DNA of 7,548 nt, from the NCBI GenBank assembly GCA_016650315.1, contig JAENVZ010000115.1, positions 1-7,548 on the forward strand. Direction: 5' to 3'. The translations under genes were made by a program, and so were the position numbers. The DNA comes from Alphaproteobacteria bacterium. GTDB taxonomy: Bacteria > Pseudomonadota > Alphaproteobacteria > Sphingomonadales > Sphingomonadaceae. This document shows, one piece after another, positions 1-6,724 of the stretch. The notes under the pieces are model-generated. The model made no database searches. It saw nothing but the letters and a program-made list of their open reading frames with translations, and was not told where the DNA came from. Every line of letters starts with the position of its first letter. The first letter of the stretch is position 1.

Positions 1-1
1 A

Positions 2-1264
2 TTGAGCCATGCCCTTACCGTTCTTCAAGATGCCGGTGATACGAGTAAGGCTCTGACGGACGAGCTGGGAAAAGCAATCCAGTCCGGGGATATCGAGGCC
101 CAGCGCCAACTTGTCGGTATGATCTTTGACAGTCCGGCGGTGCGCCTATGTACGAGCATTTCTGCCAACATGAAGATCAAACCAGCAAAGCGCCAGTCAT
201 TGGAACGCTGCTTTGATGTCGCTAGCGATCTCTCCTTCTCCGCTCCATTGCCTGAAATCGTCCCCGTCTTCCCCAAGCAAAAATCCTTTGGGAAAGTCCG
301 AATGATCCATGATCCCAGGCTTCTGGTGCGAACTGCGCAGCAACTGGTGCTGCAAGTGATGGGAAAGTTCCTGAAACCACGGCCGTTTCAGTATACGCAA
401 TGCGGCGTCCCCGCCGCCATTGCTCAGGTCAAGAAGCTGATGCCGGCGGGATACGTACATGCTGCCCATCTCGACATTCAGAATTGTTATCTCAGCTTCA
501 CTCCCGAGAAGCTGGTACTGGAACTGCCCCTCCGCGAGGATGTGGTAGAGCACGCCGTCATTGGACGGCATTTGAAAGTGAGGATGAGCACGGAGACTCG
601 ATACGGGAAACCTTCCCTCAAACTCCCCACCTCTAACTTTCTCCACCTGGCCCGCCAGGGAATCCCTCAGGGCGCTTGCTGCTCTCCGATTATCGGCATG
701 TACATCATGGCCTGCCTTCCGTGGCATATTCACGACGGCATTGTCCTTGTAAACTTTGCCGATGATTTCCTTCTTCTTGCCATGTCGGCACAGCAGTTGG
801 AACAGGCAATCGGTGAGTTGCACACTGCCGTGACGGGACTCCCCGGCGGGCACTTCAAGCTCAAAGAGATTTCCTCAGGGCCTATAGCCAAAGGCTTAGA
901 ATTTCTCGGCCATCACCTCCGGCTTACAGGCGGGAAGTTGGTAACGCGGCCGTCAACATCAAATCTGGAGTCGATTGCCGAAGAACTGGCAAGATTGGAC
1001 GATAAGCTCGGGAAACATCATTTTCCGATCAACGAGAAACCGGCCCCGGATGGCCTCTTATTGTTGGCTGACATGATCTCAAAACTTACAGGCTGGGCGT
1101 CGGCATTTCGGGAATGCGATAACATGGACAGGTACCTGGCCTCCTACATGGTCTCCATCGACCAATGGATAGAGCTTCTCCACGTTGACATGGAGCAGGT
1201 CAAAGCCGCCATCGATCCGAGCATGGCATATGTTCCATCGGACTATGCCTTCGGACACAACTGA
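2..1264 (+). CDS. Group II-like reverse transcriptase, probably 5'-partial
   Basis: RNA-directed DNA polymerase; template and product are unknown. Residues count from the TTG at position 2. The reading frame is open to the window edge, so the true start is probably upstream and that TTG may be an internal leucine. Palm motifs appear in order: GKVRMIHDPRLLVR (97-110, RT2), HLDIQNCYLSF (156-166, motif A, Asp158), RQGIPQGACCSP (218-229, motif B), NFADD (251-255, catalytic Asp254/Asp255; FADD rather than the usual YADD) and LEFLGHHL (299-306, RT7). After these, RPSTSNLESI and LTGWASAFR (362-370) resemble the start of the thumb and domain X of group II intron maturases. No HNH endonuclease follows; the protein ends about 50 residues after the X-like segment. 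A helix-turn-helix gene follows after 28 bp, and a tRNA-directed integrase lies beyond it, so this is element cargo. The reverse transcriptase call is firm. The exact class (G2L, Abi or unknown-group) and role are not settled. Confidence 0.9.
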   Translation: MSHALTVLQDAGDTSKALTDELGKAIQSGDIEAQRQLVGMIFDSPAVRLCTSISANMKIKPAKRQSLERCFDVASDLSFSAPLPEIVPVFPKQKSFGKVRMIHDPRLLVRTAQQLVLQVMGKFLKPRPFQYTQCGVPAAIAQVKKLMPAGYVHAAHLDIQNCYLSFTPEKLVLELPLREDVVEHAVIGRHLKVRMSTETRYGKPSLKLPTSNFLHLARQGIPQGACCSPIIGMYIMACLPWHIHDGIVLVNFADDFLLLAMSAQQLEQAIGELHTAVTGLPGGHFKLKEISSGPIAKGLEFLGHHLRLTGGKLVTRPSTSNLESIAEELARLDDKLGKHHFPINEKPAPDGLLLLADMISKLTGWASAFRECDNMDRYLASYMVSIDQWIELLHVDMEQVKAAIDPSMAYVPSDYAFGHN

Positions 1265-1292
1265 TGATACACCTTCTGCACAGGGTTATAGC

Positions 1293-1478
1293 ATGACTGA
1301 ACAAAACGCATTTCTGACCCGTGAGCAAGCGGCGCACTACCTTGGAGTGAGCGTCCCTACGATGGCGCGATGGGCATCGAGAAGCCTGGGACCGTCCTTC
1401 TATAAATTCGGTCGGCGGACTAAATATCGACTTCATGACCTTGAAGCGTTTGTGGAGACACGCCGGAAACCGGCATGA
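1293..1478 (+). CDS. Small winged helix-turn-helix protein, AlpA/excisionase-like
   Basis: A 61-residue DNA-binding protein of the MerR-like HTH_17 type, the class that includes AlpA regulators and recombination directionality factors. The helix-turn-helix is LTREQAAHYLGVSVPTMARW (8-27), and the wing is the FYKFGRRTKYRLHDLEAFV segment (36-54). The frame is open further upstream, but ATG at 1293 is chosen because the domain begins right after it, an AGGG lies 7 bases upstream, and earlier starts would overlap the reverse transcriptase. The gene begins 28 bp after the reverse transcriptase stop and ends 26 bp from the end of the convergent integrase. Sitting beside an integrase, it probably biases excision or regulates element genes. 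That role is inferred from context; it could equally be a repressor of the reverse transcriptase operon. Confidence 0.85.
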   Translation: MTEQNAFLTREQAAHYLGVSVPTMARWASRSLGPSFYKFGRRTKYRLHDLEAFVETRRKPA

Positions 1479-1504
1479 TCTTCATCCTGCGATAGATGTG
1501 CAGC

Positions 1505-3226
1505 TTATGGCTGTAGGTATGTGAGTTCGAGCCCTGGAAATGTCACCTTTGCCATCGCCTCAACATGAAGGTCCGGATTTGCGTTATCCCCATAATAGTC
1601 ACTGGTCACCTTGCCCTGGCTCCATGCCCCTAATGCCTTGAGCGCATCCGGCCCGGCCTCGCTCCGCCGCAATGCGTCGCGAAACGAATGTCGGAAGGAA
1701 TAAAATGCCTGCCTCGGCTCAACGGTCATGGCTTCCTTCAAGAAGGTATCCCGGAAGCGCCTAAGGGCATAGGTCGCCATATTCCCATATTTGTCAGGCT
1801 TGAGATTGCTGAACAGCCGGGGTGCATTGGCATCCTTCTGCCGTTCAGCAAAGGCGACAAACCCGAGGGCGATCAGTTCGGGGTGAACCGGAATTTTCCG
1901 CCGGCTGGTGATCGTTTTGACCGTCTTTGTCGTGGCCGAGCCATTTTCTTCATCATCCTCGTCCGATGAGGCCACCACATCGACAAACCATGTGCCGTTG
2001 GCGGTGCACTTCACATCCGAGGGCAGCATCTGGCAGATTTCATTGGGACGCATTCCCATGAACAAGCTGAGCAGCGGCAGCCAGAAGCGCCAGTCGCGAT
2101 CCTTCTTGGCATAGGGTGACGGTGCGGCAGGGGCGCAACTTTGATAGAAGTCGCTGGCGAAGAAGGCCTTCAACTGGTCGAGGGAGAACGGCAAACGCTT
2201 GTCTTCAGGCTTGACCTCGTCCCGCTTGATCGGGCGAAGCGTCGCGGCCGGGTTGTGGGGCAGGAGCCGTTTGAGCGTGGCGAGGTGCAATATATCGCGA
2301 AGCGTATCGAGATAGCCCGCCTGCGTGACCGGGGCGAGGACCGGTCGCCCGTCGGCCGCAGCCTTATCAATGGCCTTGGCCAAGGGCAGGTCGCCGTAAA
2401 TTTTCGTGCGATTGCTCGGCGTTCGCGCAAGCATGCTACGCGCGGCAAGACATCGGTCATAATCGATGGCAGCAACCGGGGTGTCGTCACCCATCAGTTC
2501 CCGCAAGTACGCGACCCGCGACCGGACTTTGTCCGTCCATTTCGCTGACGTACCGTTGGCTTCAGCCTCCTCAATTTCGAGCGTCAGGTACTGCTCGGCC
2601 AGGAACTGGAACGAAACCGGGTCGGGACGGGCCGGATCGAACAAGCCGTCGAAGAACGGACGGTCGAAGCGATCCTGATAGCGGGCCAGCTTGCGGCGCT
2701 GGAGTTCGAGCAACCCGCGACGGGTTATGTCGTAAAGGCGCAGTTGCGTATCGGGTGTGAGAGCATCTGGGCTCGCCCCGGCCTGTTTCAGCAGCTTACC
2801 TTCCACGGTTCCAATCCACTGATCGGCGCGGATGTCATCGGGGTTGCGAAGGATCGAGATGCCAATCTCAGTTTCGATTTCGGCCTCATCGCGGTCTCCA
2901 CTCTTAGACGGAGTCGTAATCTCGCGATCCTGAAAGGTCTCTTCGGCTCTCGCCACATAGCTGCGGACCATGGCGATGAGTTCATCGTCGGAAAGCCTGA
3001 TGGTGCCCGCCTGCCCATTGCTGTTTAGCGTCCCGGCTTCCGCTGCCTCGAACAAGGCGCTCCACTTCACGTCTTCGATTTCGCGCAGCTTCTTAGCCTG
3101 TCCCTTTTCCTTGGTCTTGAGCGAATGCTGAATGACAGGGCGGCCGATGATGGCGGCGAGATGCTTGGGGACGACGCGGCGATAATACCAAGTTCCGTCG
3201 CGGCACAGGAGTCGATTTCCCGACAT
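1505..3226 (-). CDS. int: Tyrosine site-specific integrase, DUF6538 type
   Basis: A 573-residue tyrosine recombinase, presumed to integrate and excise the element at the neighbouring tRNA-Ala. The N-terminus (LLCRDGTWYYRRVVPKHL, 6-23, then a HSLKTKEKGQA stretch) is the arm-binding-like start of DUF6538 integrases. A helical core-binding region spans roughly 203-330. The catalytic domain (about 345-573) has Arg393 in GMRPNEICQ, a beta-hairpin lysine in RRKIPVHPEL (Lys444), Arg512 in YSFRHSF, Trp535 in the His/Trp position of LGAWSQG, and Tyr544 or Tyr545 in SDYYG. Spacing (Arg512+32, Trp535+9) favours Tyr544 as the nucleophile. The usual HxxR histidine is replaced by Tyr509. An acidic insert (SDEDDEENGS, about 421-430) sits between Arg393 and Lys444. 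ATG at 3226 has a GGGAG about 8 bases upstream. The gene lies about 100 bp from the tRNA 3' end and reads away from it, the usual layout for tRNA-targeting elements. It appears intact. Confidence 0.93.
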   Translation of the reverse strand: MSGNRLLCRDGTWYYRRVVPKHLAAIIGRPVIQHSLKTKEKGQAKKLREIEDVKWSALFEAAEAGTLNSNGQAGTIRLSDDELIAMVRSYVARAEETFQDREITTPSKSGDRDEAEIETEIGISILRNPDDIRADQWIGTVEGKLLKQAGASPDALTPDTQLRLYDITRRGLLELQRRKLARYQDRFDRPFFDGLFDPARPDPVSFQFLAEQYLTLEIEEAEANGTSAKWTDKVRSRVAYLRELMGDDTPVAAIDYDRCLAARSMLARTPSNRTKIYGDLPLAKAIDKAAADGRPVLAPVTQAGYLDTLRDILHLATLKRLLPHNPAATLRPIKRDEVKPEDKRLPFSLDQLKAFFASDFYQSCAPAAPSPYAKKDRDWRFWLPLLSLFMGMRPNEICQMLPSDVKCTANGTWFVDVVASSDEDDEENGSATTKTVKTITSRRKIPVHPELIALGFVAFAERQKDANAPRLFSNLKPDKYGNMATYALRRFRDTFLKEAMTVEPRQAFYSFRHSFRDALRRSEAGPDALKALGAWSQGKVTSDYYGDNANPDLHVEAMAKVTFPGLELTYLQP

Positions 3227-3245
3227 GTCTTTTTCTCCCGAAATG

Positions 3246-3326
3246 TACCAGTGAAATGATGCATCGAGTGGAATAAGACGTTGGAAATGCGCGGTTGTAA
3301 AGAATACCAGTGGGTTACTGGCACAC

Positions 3327-3330
<4 letters not shown>
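3246..3330. repeat. Cluster of ACTGG/CCAGT half-sites at the element end
   Basis: TACCAGTG occurs at 3246-3253 and again at 3305-3312. Inverted copies lie at 3317-3321 (ACTGG) and 3324-3330 (CACTGGT). ACCAGTG (3306-3312) and CACTGGT (3324-3330) form a perfect 7-bp inverted repeat with an 11-bp centre, and the right arm overlaps the encoded ACCA end of the tRNA. Between the integrase start and the tRNA this is the expected place for attachment-site core and arm sites, so integrase or excisionase binding is the favoured inference. The exact crossover cannot be set because the other end of the element is outside the window. Confidence 0.45.
3306..3330 (-). terminator. Possible tRNA 3' hairpin terminator overlapping the putative att core
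   Basis: Read on the minus strand, the tRNA 3' end enters ACCAGTG, 11 bases, CACTGGT, then ATTCTTT. This could fold as a 7-bp stem followed by a moderately T-rich tract. A smaller alternative stem, CCAGT-AACCC-ACTGG, uses 3307-3321 and leaves the tRNA end free. Either could end tRNA transcription, but the stems are short and the T-tract imperfect. The same bases are also the best candidate for integrase binding. Confidence 0.3.
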
Positions 3331-3402
<72 letters not shown>

Positions 3403-3411
3403 GATTGGCGC

Positions 3412-3441
3412 TCTATAAACATGGCGCCTGAAGAGTTGCAA
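3412..3441 (-). promoter_or_regulatory. Probable promoter of tRNA-Ala
   Basis: On the minus strand, TTGCAA (3441-3436) and TATAGA (3417-3412) are separated by 18 bp, and the -10 element ends 9 bases before the mature tRNA 5' end. Both hexamers are close to the sigma-70 consensus (TTGACA, TATAAT). Position and spacing fit a tRNA promoter; no experimental support is available here. Confidence 0.55.
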
Positions 3442-3585
3442 TGCCTTTCTGAATTCCGAAAATATCACTCGATGCTTATCGGAAAAGCACGGCGATTATC
3501 GATCCGTCCTTCTTGGCTGGAAAACCATTTTGTATCGCATCTGACTCTGGTATCCCGCGTTGGCATTTGTTGAGAGGAAGAAGCG

Positions 3586-4587
3586 ATGGCCCACGCCTGG
3601 CGTTTGAAATCCCGTCCGACCGGCATCCCGACATCAGCCAACTTCGAGTTGGTGGACATCCCCCGCGCACCGCTTGGCGAAGGCGAAATCCGGGTGCGCA
3701 ATCACTGGCTGTCGGTCGATCCCTATATGCGCGGGCGGATGAATGACGTCAAAAGCTACGTCCCGCCATTCGCAATCGGTGAGCCGATGCAGGGCGGCGC
3801 GACAGGAGAGGTGATTGAAAGTCGTAATGAAGGCTTTGCAGCGGGTGACCTTGTCTTTCACATGGGTGGCTGGCGCGACGAGGCGGTGGTAGGGGCACAC
3901 CTGAATCCCTTCAAACTGCCCGACATGGGCTTGCCCGAACAGACATGGCTTCACAATATGGGTCTAACCGGCGCTACTGCTTATATGGGCCTGCTAAAGA
4001 CGGCGCGGGCAAAACCGGGCGACGTTGTCTTTGTATCGGCTGCGGCTGGCGCAGTGGGGTCTGCGGTCGTGCAGATCGCCAAGGCCAAGGGTATGACGGT
4101 TATCGGATCAGCCGGTGGCACGAACAAATGCGCATGGGTGATGGAATTAGGTGCCGACGCGTGCATCGACTACAAAGCGGGACCAGTGCATCCCCAGCTT
4201 CGTGAAGCCGCACATGCAGTTGGTTCTGGCGGCATCGACATCTATTTCGACAATGTGGGCGGAGACCATCTGGACGCGGCATTCGCCACCGCCAACAATT
4301 TCGCGCGCTTCGCCATTTGCGGCATGATCGACGCATATAATGACGGGAAGCCGCTGGAGCTACAGTATATATTACGCTGCATCTCCGCTCGCATTCGGAT
4401 GCAGGGTTTCATCTACACCGACTTCATGGCCGATATGCCGGAATTTTACGCCGATATGGGGCGAATGATCGCGGAAGGAAAAGTCGTGGCGCGCGAAACC
4501 ATAACCGAAGGGCTGGAAAGCGCGCCGCAAGCATTTCTCGGCCTGTTCAGCGGCGCCAATATGGGAAAAATGCTTGTAAAACTGTAA
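3586..4587 (+). CDS. NADP-dependent medium-chain oxidoreductase, CurA/LTB4 dehydrogenase-like
   Basis: A 333-residue cytosolic enzyme of the zinc-independent medium-chain dehydrogenase/reductase superfamily. Relatives reduce the double bond of enones and enals using NADPH, including curcumin reductase CurA and leukotriene B4 12-hydroxydehydrogenase/prostaglandin reductase. The N-terminal catalytic half carries WLSVDPYMRGRM (41-52), the hallmark of this branch, and no zinc-ligand cysteine pattern. The Rossmann half has SAAAGAVGSAVVQIAKAKG (151-169, containing AxxGxxG), SAGGTNKC (175-182, cofactor phosphate region), YFDNVGG (220-226) and GFIYTDF (274-280). Length is close to the family norm of about 330-345. 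ATG at 3586 is preceded by GAGGAAG about 5-11 bases upstream. It is a single gene starting about 180 bp from the tRNA 5' end, and it ends 15 bp from the end of the convergent helicase. The natural substrate is unknown. Confidence 0.92.
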   Translation: MAHAWRLKSRPTGIPTSANFELVDIPRAPLGEGEIRVRNHWLSVDPYMRGRMNDVKSYVPPFAIGEPMQGGATGEVIESRNEGFAAGDLVFHMGGWRDEAVVGAHLNPFKLPDMGLPEQTWLHNMGLTGATAYMGLLKTARAKPGDVVFVSAAAGAVGSAVVQIAKAKGMTVIGSAGGTNKCAWVMELGADACIDYKAGPVHPQLREAAHAVGSGGIDIYFDNVGGDHLDAAFATANNFARFAICGMIDAYNDGKPLELQYILRCISARIRMQGFIYTDFMADMPEFYADMGRMIAEGKVVARETITEGLESAPQAFLGLFSGANMGKMLVKL

Positions 4588-4602
4588 TCGGCAGACCGCA
4601 GA

Positions 4603-6024
4603 CTATGCCTCAATCCCGAATGAAAGAAAGTCGGGCATTGGGCCGTTCCAGCCGTCGTCGGGACCATCGTCATGGGTATCGCGGCGGTTCGGCTTCGGCT
4701 TGTCGGCGGGCCGCGCTTTTTGTTCGACTATAGCTTCGGGTCGCCGTTCTTCACCTGTAGACTTTGAGGTTGCAGCATTTGGTGCGCTACCATTTGGTTC
4801 AACGGCTTTGGGTTCAACGACCTTGGGTTCAACGACCTTGGGTTCGCTGGCTTTGGGCTTTCTGGCAGACTTCTTGGCCTGGACAGGCTTTTCGTCCGCT
4901 TCCGGCAATTCAGCATCGCCAACCCGCTGAATTTTCATGCCGGTCAGCTTTTCGATACCAGCAATCGCTTCTGCATCATCCTTTGTTGCAAAGGTAAAGG
5001 CCGTTCCCGTTGCCCCTGCCCGGCCCGTACGACCGATGCGGTGGATATAATCGTCAGGATGCCAGGGTGCATCAAAGTTGAAGACATGGGACACGCCCTT
5101 CACATCCAGTCCACGCGCCGCAACGTCGGACGCGACCAGAATGTTGATGTCGCCATTTTTGAACCGGTCGAGTTCGGCGATACGTGAGGCCTGTTCCATG
5201 TCGCCGTGAATTTCGCCCGCCGAATAACCGCTGCGTTGCAGGCTTTTCGCCAGATCGCGCACCGCCGTCTTGCGATTGCAAAAAATAATGGCGGTTTTGA
5301 CCTTTTCGCTTTCCAGCAGACTGCACAGTTTGTCGCGCTTTTTGCGCGCATCGACAGGGACCAGCCATTGCGTGATCGATGTGTTGGCCGTCGCAGGTCT
5401 CGACACTTCAATCAGCTTGGGATTGCTCAGAAACTTGTCGGAAAGCTTCTTGATAGGCGGCGGCATGGTCGCCGAAAACAACAGGGTCTGCCGATTGGCA
5501 GGCAATTTTGTGCAGATTTCCTCAATGTCCGGGATGAATCCCATATCGAGCATCCGGTCGGCCTCATCGATCACCAACAGGTTGCAGCCGGTCAGCAGTA
5601 TATTGCCGCGGCCGAACAGGTCCATCAGGCGGCCTGGCGTGGCAATCAATACGTCAACGCCCTTTTCCAGCGCCTTTACCTGATCCCCCATCGACACGCC
5701 GCCAATCAGCAATGCCATCGAGAGTTTGTGATATTTGCCATATTTCTCAAAATTCTCGGCCACCTGCGCCGCGAGTTCGCGGGTCGGTTCAAGAATCAGC
5801 GAGCGGGGCATGCGCGCACGGCTGCGGCCTTCGGCGAGAATATCGATCATCGGCAGGACAAAGCTGGCGGTCTTGCCGGTACCCGTCTGGGCAATGCCGA
5901 TCAAATCCCTCATCATCAGTACAGACGGTATGGCCTGCGCCTGAATTGGGGTCGGCTCATCATAGCCGGCCTCATGTACCGCTTTCTGCAATTCTTCTGA
6001 TAGGCCGAGATCGGCAAAATTCAT
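4603..6024 (-). CDS. rhlE: DEAD-box ATP-dependent RNA helicase, RhlE group
   Basis: A 473-residue RNA helicase that unwinds short RNA duplexes using ATP; RhlE-group proteins act in ribosome assembly and RNA turnover. All core motifs are intact: Q motif GYDEPTPIQ (20-28), motif I AQTGTGKT (45-52), Ia PTRELAAQ (80-87), Ib TPGR (129-132), II DEAD (153-156), III SAT (184-186), IV IIFCNRK (246-252), V ASDVAARGLD (298-307), VI HRIGRTGRAG (328-337). After about residue 380 comes a Lys/Pro/Glu-rich, probably disordered tail with EPKVV-type five-residue repeats (about 394-410), ending in MPDFLSFGIEA. The start MNFADLGLS fits the family. ATG at 6024 has only a weak GGACAG upstream. The symbol rests on group resemblance, not proven orthology; alphaproteobacteria often carry several such paralogues. 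Confidence 0.95.
   Translation of the reverse strand: MNFADLGLSEELQKAVHEAGYDEPTPIQAQAIPSVLMMRDLIGIAQTGTGKTASFVLPMIDILAEGRSRARMPRSLILEPTRELAAQVAENFEKYGKYHKLSMALLIGGVSMGDQVKALEKGVDVLIATPGRLMDLFGRGNILLTGCNLLVIDEADRMLDMGFIPDIEEICTKLPANRQTLLFSATMPPPIKKLSDKFLSNPKLIEVSRPATANTSITQWLVPVDARKKRDKLCSLLESEKVKTAIIFCNRKTAVRDLAKSLQRSGYSAGEIHGDMEQASRIAELDRFKNGDINILVASDVAARGLDVKGVSHVFNFDAPWHPDDYIHRIGRTGRAGATGTAFTFATKDDAEAIAGIEKLTGMKIQRVGDAELPEADEKPVQAKKSARKPKASEPKVVEPKVVEPKAVEPNGSAPNAATSKSTGEERRPEAIVEQKARPADKPKPNRRDTHDDGPDDGWNGPMPDFLSFGIEA
4611..4640. terminator. Weak bulged hairpin at the convergent gene ends
   Basis: CAAT-CCCGA (4611-4619) pairs with TCGGG-c-ATTG (4631-4640) around an 11-base loop, with one bulged base. 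It lies 24 bp past the oxidoreductase stop and inside the last codons of the helicase. No T-run follows on the plus strand. It is the only hairpin seen at this 15-bp convergent junction, so it may slow or end oxidoreductase transcription, but it may simply be coding sequence. Confidence 0.2.
4796..4855. repeat. 15-bp tandem repeat, four units, inside the helicase tail
   Basis: Four consecutive 15-base units: GGTTCAACGGCTTTG, two identical copies of GGTTCAACGACCTTG, then the more diverged GGTTCGCTGGCTTTG. On the coding (minus) strand each unit adds five residues of the EPKVV/EPKAV kind, so copy-number change would keep the helicase in frame and only alter tail length. Confidence 0.9.
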
Positions 6025-6106
6025 AATCTGTCCGGAAAAACAGGGTCCGCATCATGCGCACCTCAATAGCGCGGGGCCATGCGCAACATTACGCTGAATG
6101 TCAAGA

Positions 6107-6130
6107 ATTTCCGCTGTTGGCGCGGTAAAT
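6107..6130 (-). terminator. Hairpin just after the secreted-protein stop codon
   Basis: ATTTCCGC (6107-6114) pairs with GCGG-t-AAAT (6122-6130) around a 7-base loop, with one bulged base. It starts one base past the TAG stop (6132-6134) of the minus-strand gene. The sequence after the stem in the direction of transcription is TCTTGAC, not a clean T-run, so this is at best a weak intrinsic terminator. Confidence 0.35.
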
Positions 6131-6131
6131 C

Positions 6132-6623
6132 CTATTTCTCCACGACCAGTCTCCTGAACCCTTCAATCTCGCACATTGCGCCATTGCGGGCGTGGATCAT
6201 GTCTCGATCGGCACATAGTCGATCATCTTCCGTCGGCTCCATATAAAAGCCCGAATAGAAATCCACCGAGCGACAGTCATCGTTCAATTTTGCGCGAACC
6301 CGTTTCTGGTCAATGAGGATCAGATCGACACTGTCGTCTTGCGTAATGGCTGCACCCACAATGGCTTTCATGGGAACGCAGCGGTTCGCCTTCTTTTCCT
6401 TCCATTCAACTTCGGCCTGTGGCGGCGGCCCGGACCGTCGCGTTACGAGCGTCGGCACGCGAATGATGATCCGGCGTTCGATGACCAGTTGCGCATATTC
6501 CGTGCCGCCCATGGCGAAAGCCCCCTCGCGCCGTGATGCGATGCTCTCCGCCGCCGTATCCGGCGTGATCAATAACAAAAGAAAAACAACAGACAGCAAG
6601 CCAAACCCCTTTTGAACTCTCAT
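6132..6623 (-). CDS. Small secreted protein of unknown function with four cysteines
   Basis: 163 residues. A signal peptide is clear: positive MRVQK, then hydrophobic GFGLLSVVFLLLLIT (6-20), with probable cleavage after DTAA near residue 25, giving a periplasmic or exported protein of about 138 residues. The mature part has four cysteines (82, 117, 137, 151), which could form two disulfides. Its C-terminal half, CRSVDFYSGFYMEP then LCADRDMIHARNG and CEIEGFRRLV, resembles a conserved hypothetical family I associate with sphingomonads; this is from memory, not a search. No catalytic motif is recognised. ATG at 6623 is chosen because it places the signal peptide at the N-terminus; the ribosome binding site is weak. 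It is read in the same direction as the helicase, 107 bp upstream of it, and divergently from the FAD-linked oxidase gene. Confidence 0.82.
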   Translation of the reverse strand: MRVQKGFGLLSVVFLLLLITPDTAAESIASRREGAFAMGGTEYAQLVIERRIIIRVPTLVTRRSGPPPQAEVEWKEKKANRCVPMKAIVGAAITQDDSVDLILIDQKRVRAKLNDDCRSVDFYSGFYMEPTEDDRLCADRDMIHARNGAMCEIEGFRRLVVEK

Positions 6624-6648
6624 GGCTTATATCCACTCGATTGAACAA

Positions 6649-6660
6649 CGGATTAATCCG
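6649..6660. promoter_or_regulatory. 12-bp perfect palindrome in the divergent intergenic region, possible operator
   Basis: CGGATTAATCCG is its own reverse complement. It lies in the roughly 100-bp gap between the secreted-protein start (6623, minus) and the oxidase start (6725, plus), 26 bp from the former. Its position suits an operator for a dimeric regulator acting on one or both genes. A palindrome of this length can arise by chance once or twice in a window this size, so support is modest. Confidence 0.3.
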
Positions 6661-6724
6661 GCGGGTCCGACTGGAATTATGTGCTGCATTTGCGCATATA
6701 ACATCCATGATCACGGATACATGC

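Noticed and set aside
197..853. 218-residue minus-strand open frame
   Set aside because: It lies antisense within the reverse transcriptase gene, whose motifs are unmistakable; the translation shows no family features.
2..1264. Retron reverse transcriptase, suggested by a VTG tripeptide (277-279)
   Set aside because: The tripeptide aligns with the ordinary segment between motif C and LEFLGHHL; no NAxxH motif and no msr/msd-like inverted repeat are seen in the window.
2..1264. Diversity-generating retroelement
   Set aside because: Motif B is GIPQG..SP, not the SQ-type of these enzymes, and no template/variable repeat pair was seen within the window.
1462..1474. GCCGG-AAA-CCGGC hairpin as a terminator for the reverse transcriptase/HTH transcript
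   Set aside because: The stem is only 5 bp, it lies inside the last codons, and no T-run follows.
5206..6000. 264-residue plus-strand open frame
   Set aside because: Antisense to the DEAD-box helicase; the His/Arg/Gln-rich translation is typical of a shadow frame.
6099..6104. Minus-strand TTGACA as a helicase -35 box
   Set aside because: The hexamer is perfect, but no acceptable -10 hexamer lies 16-18 bp downstream (CATGGC at 17 bp), so it is not called.
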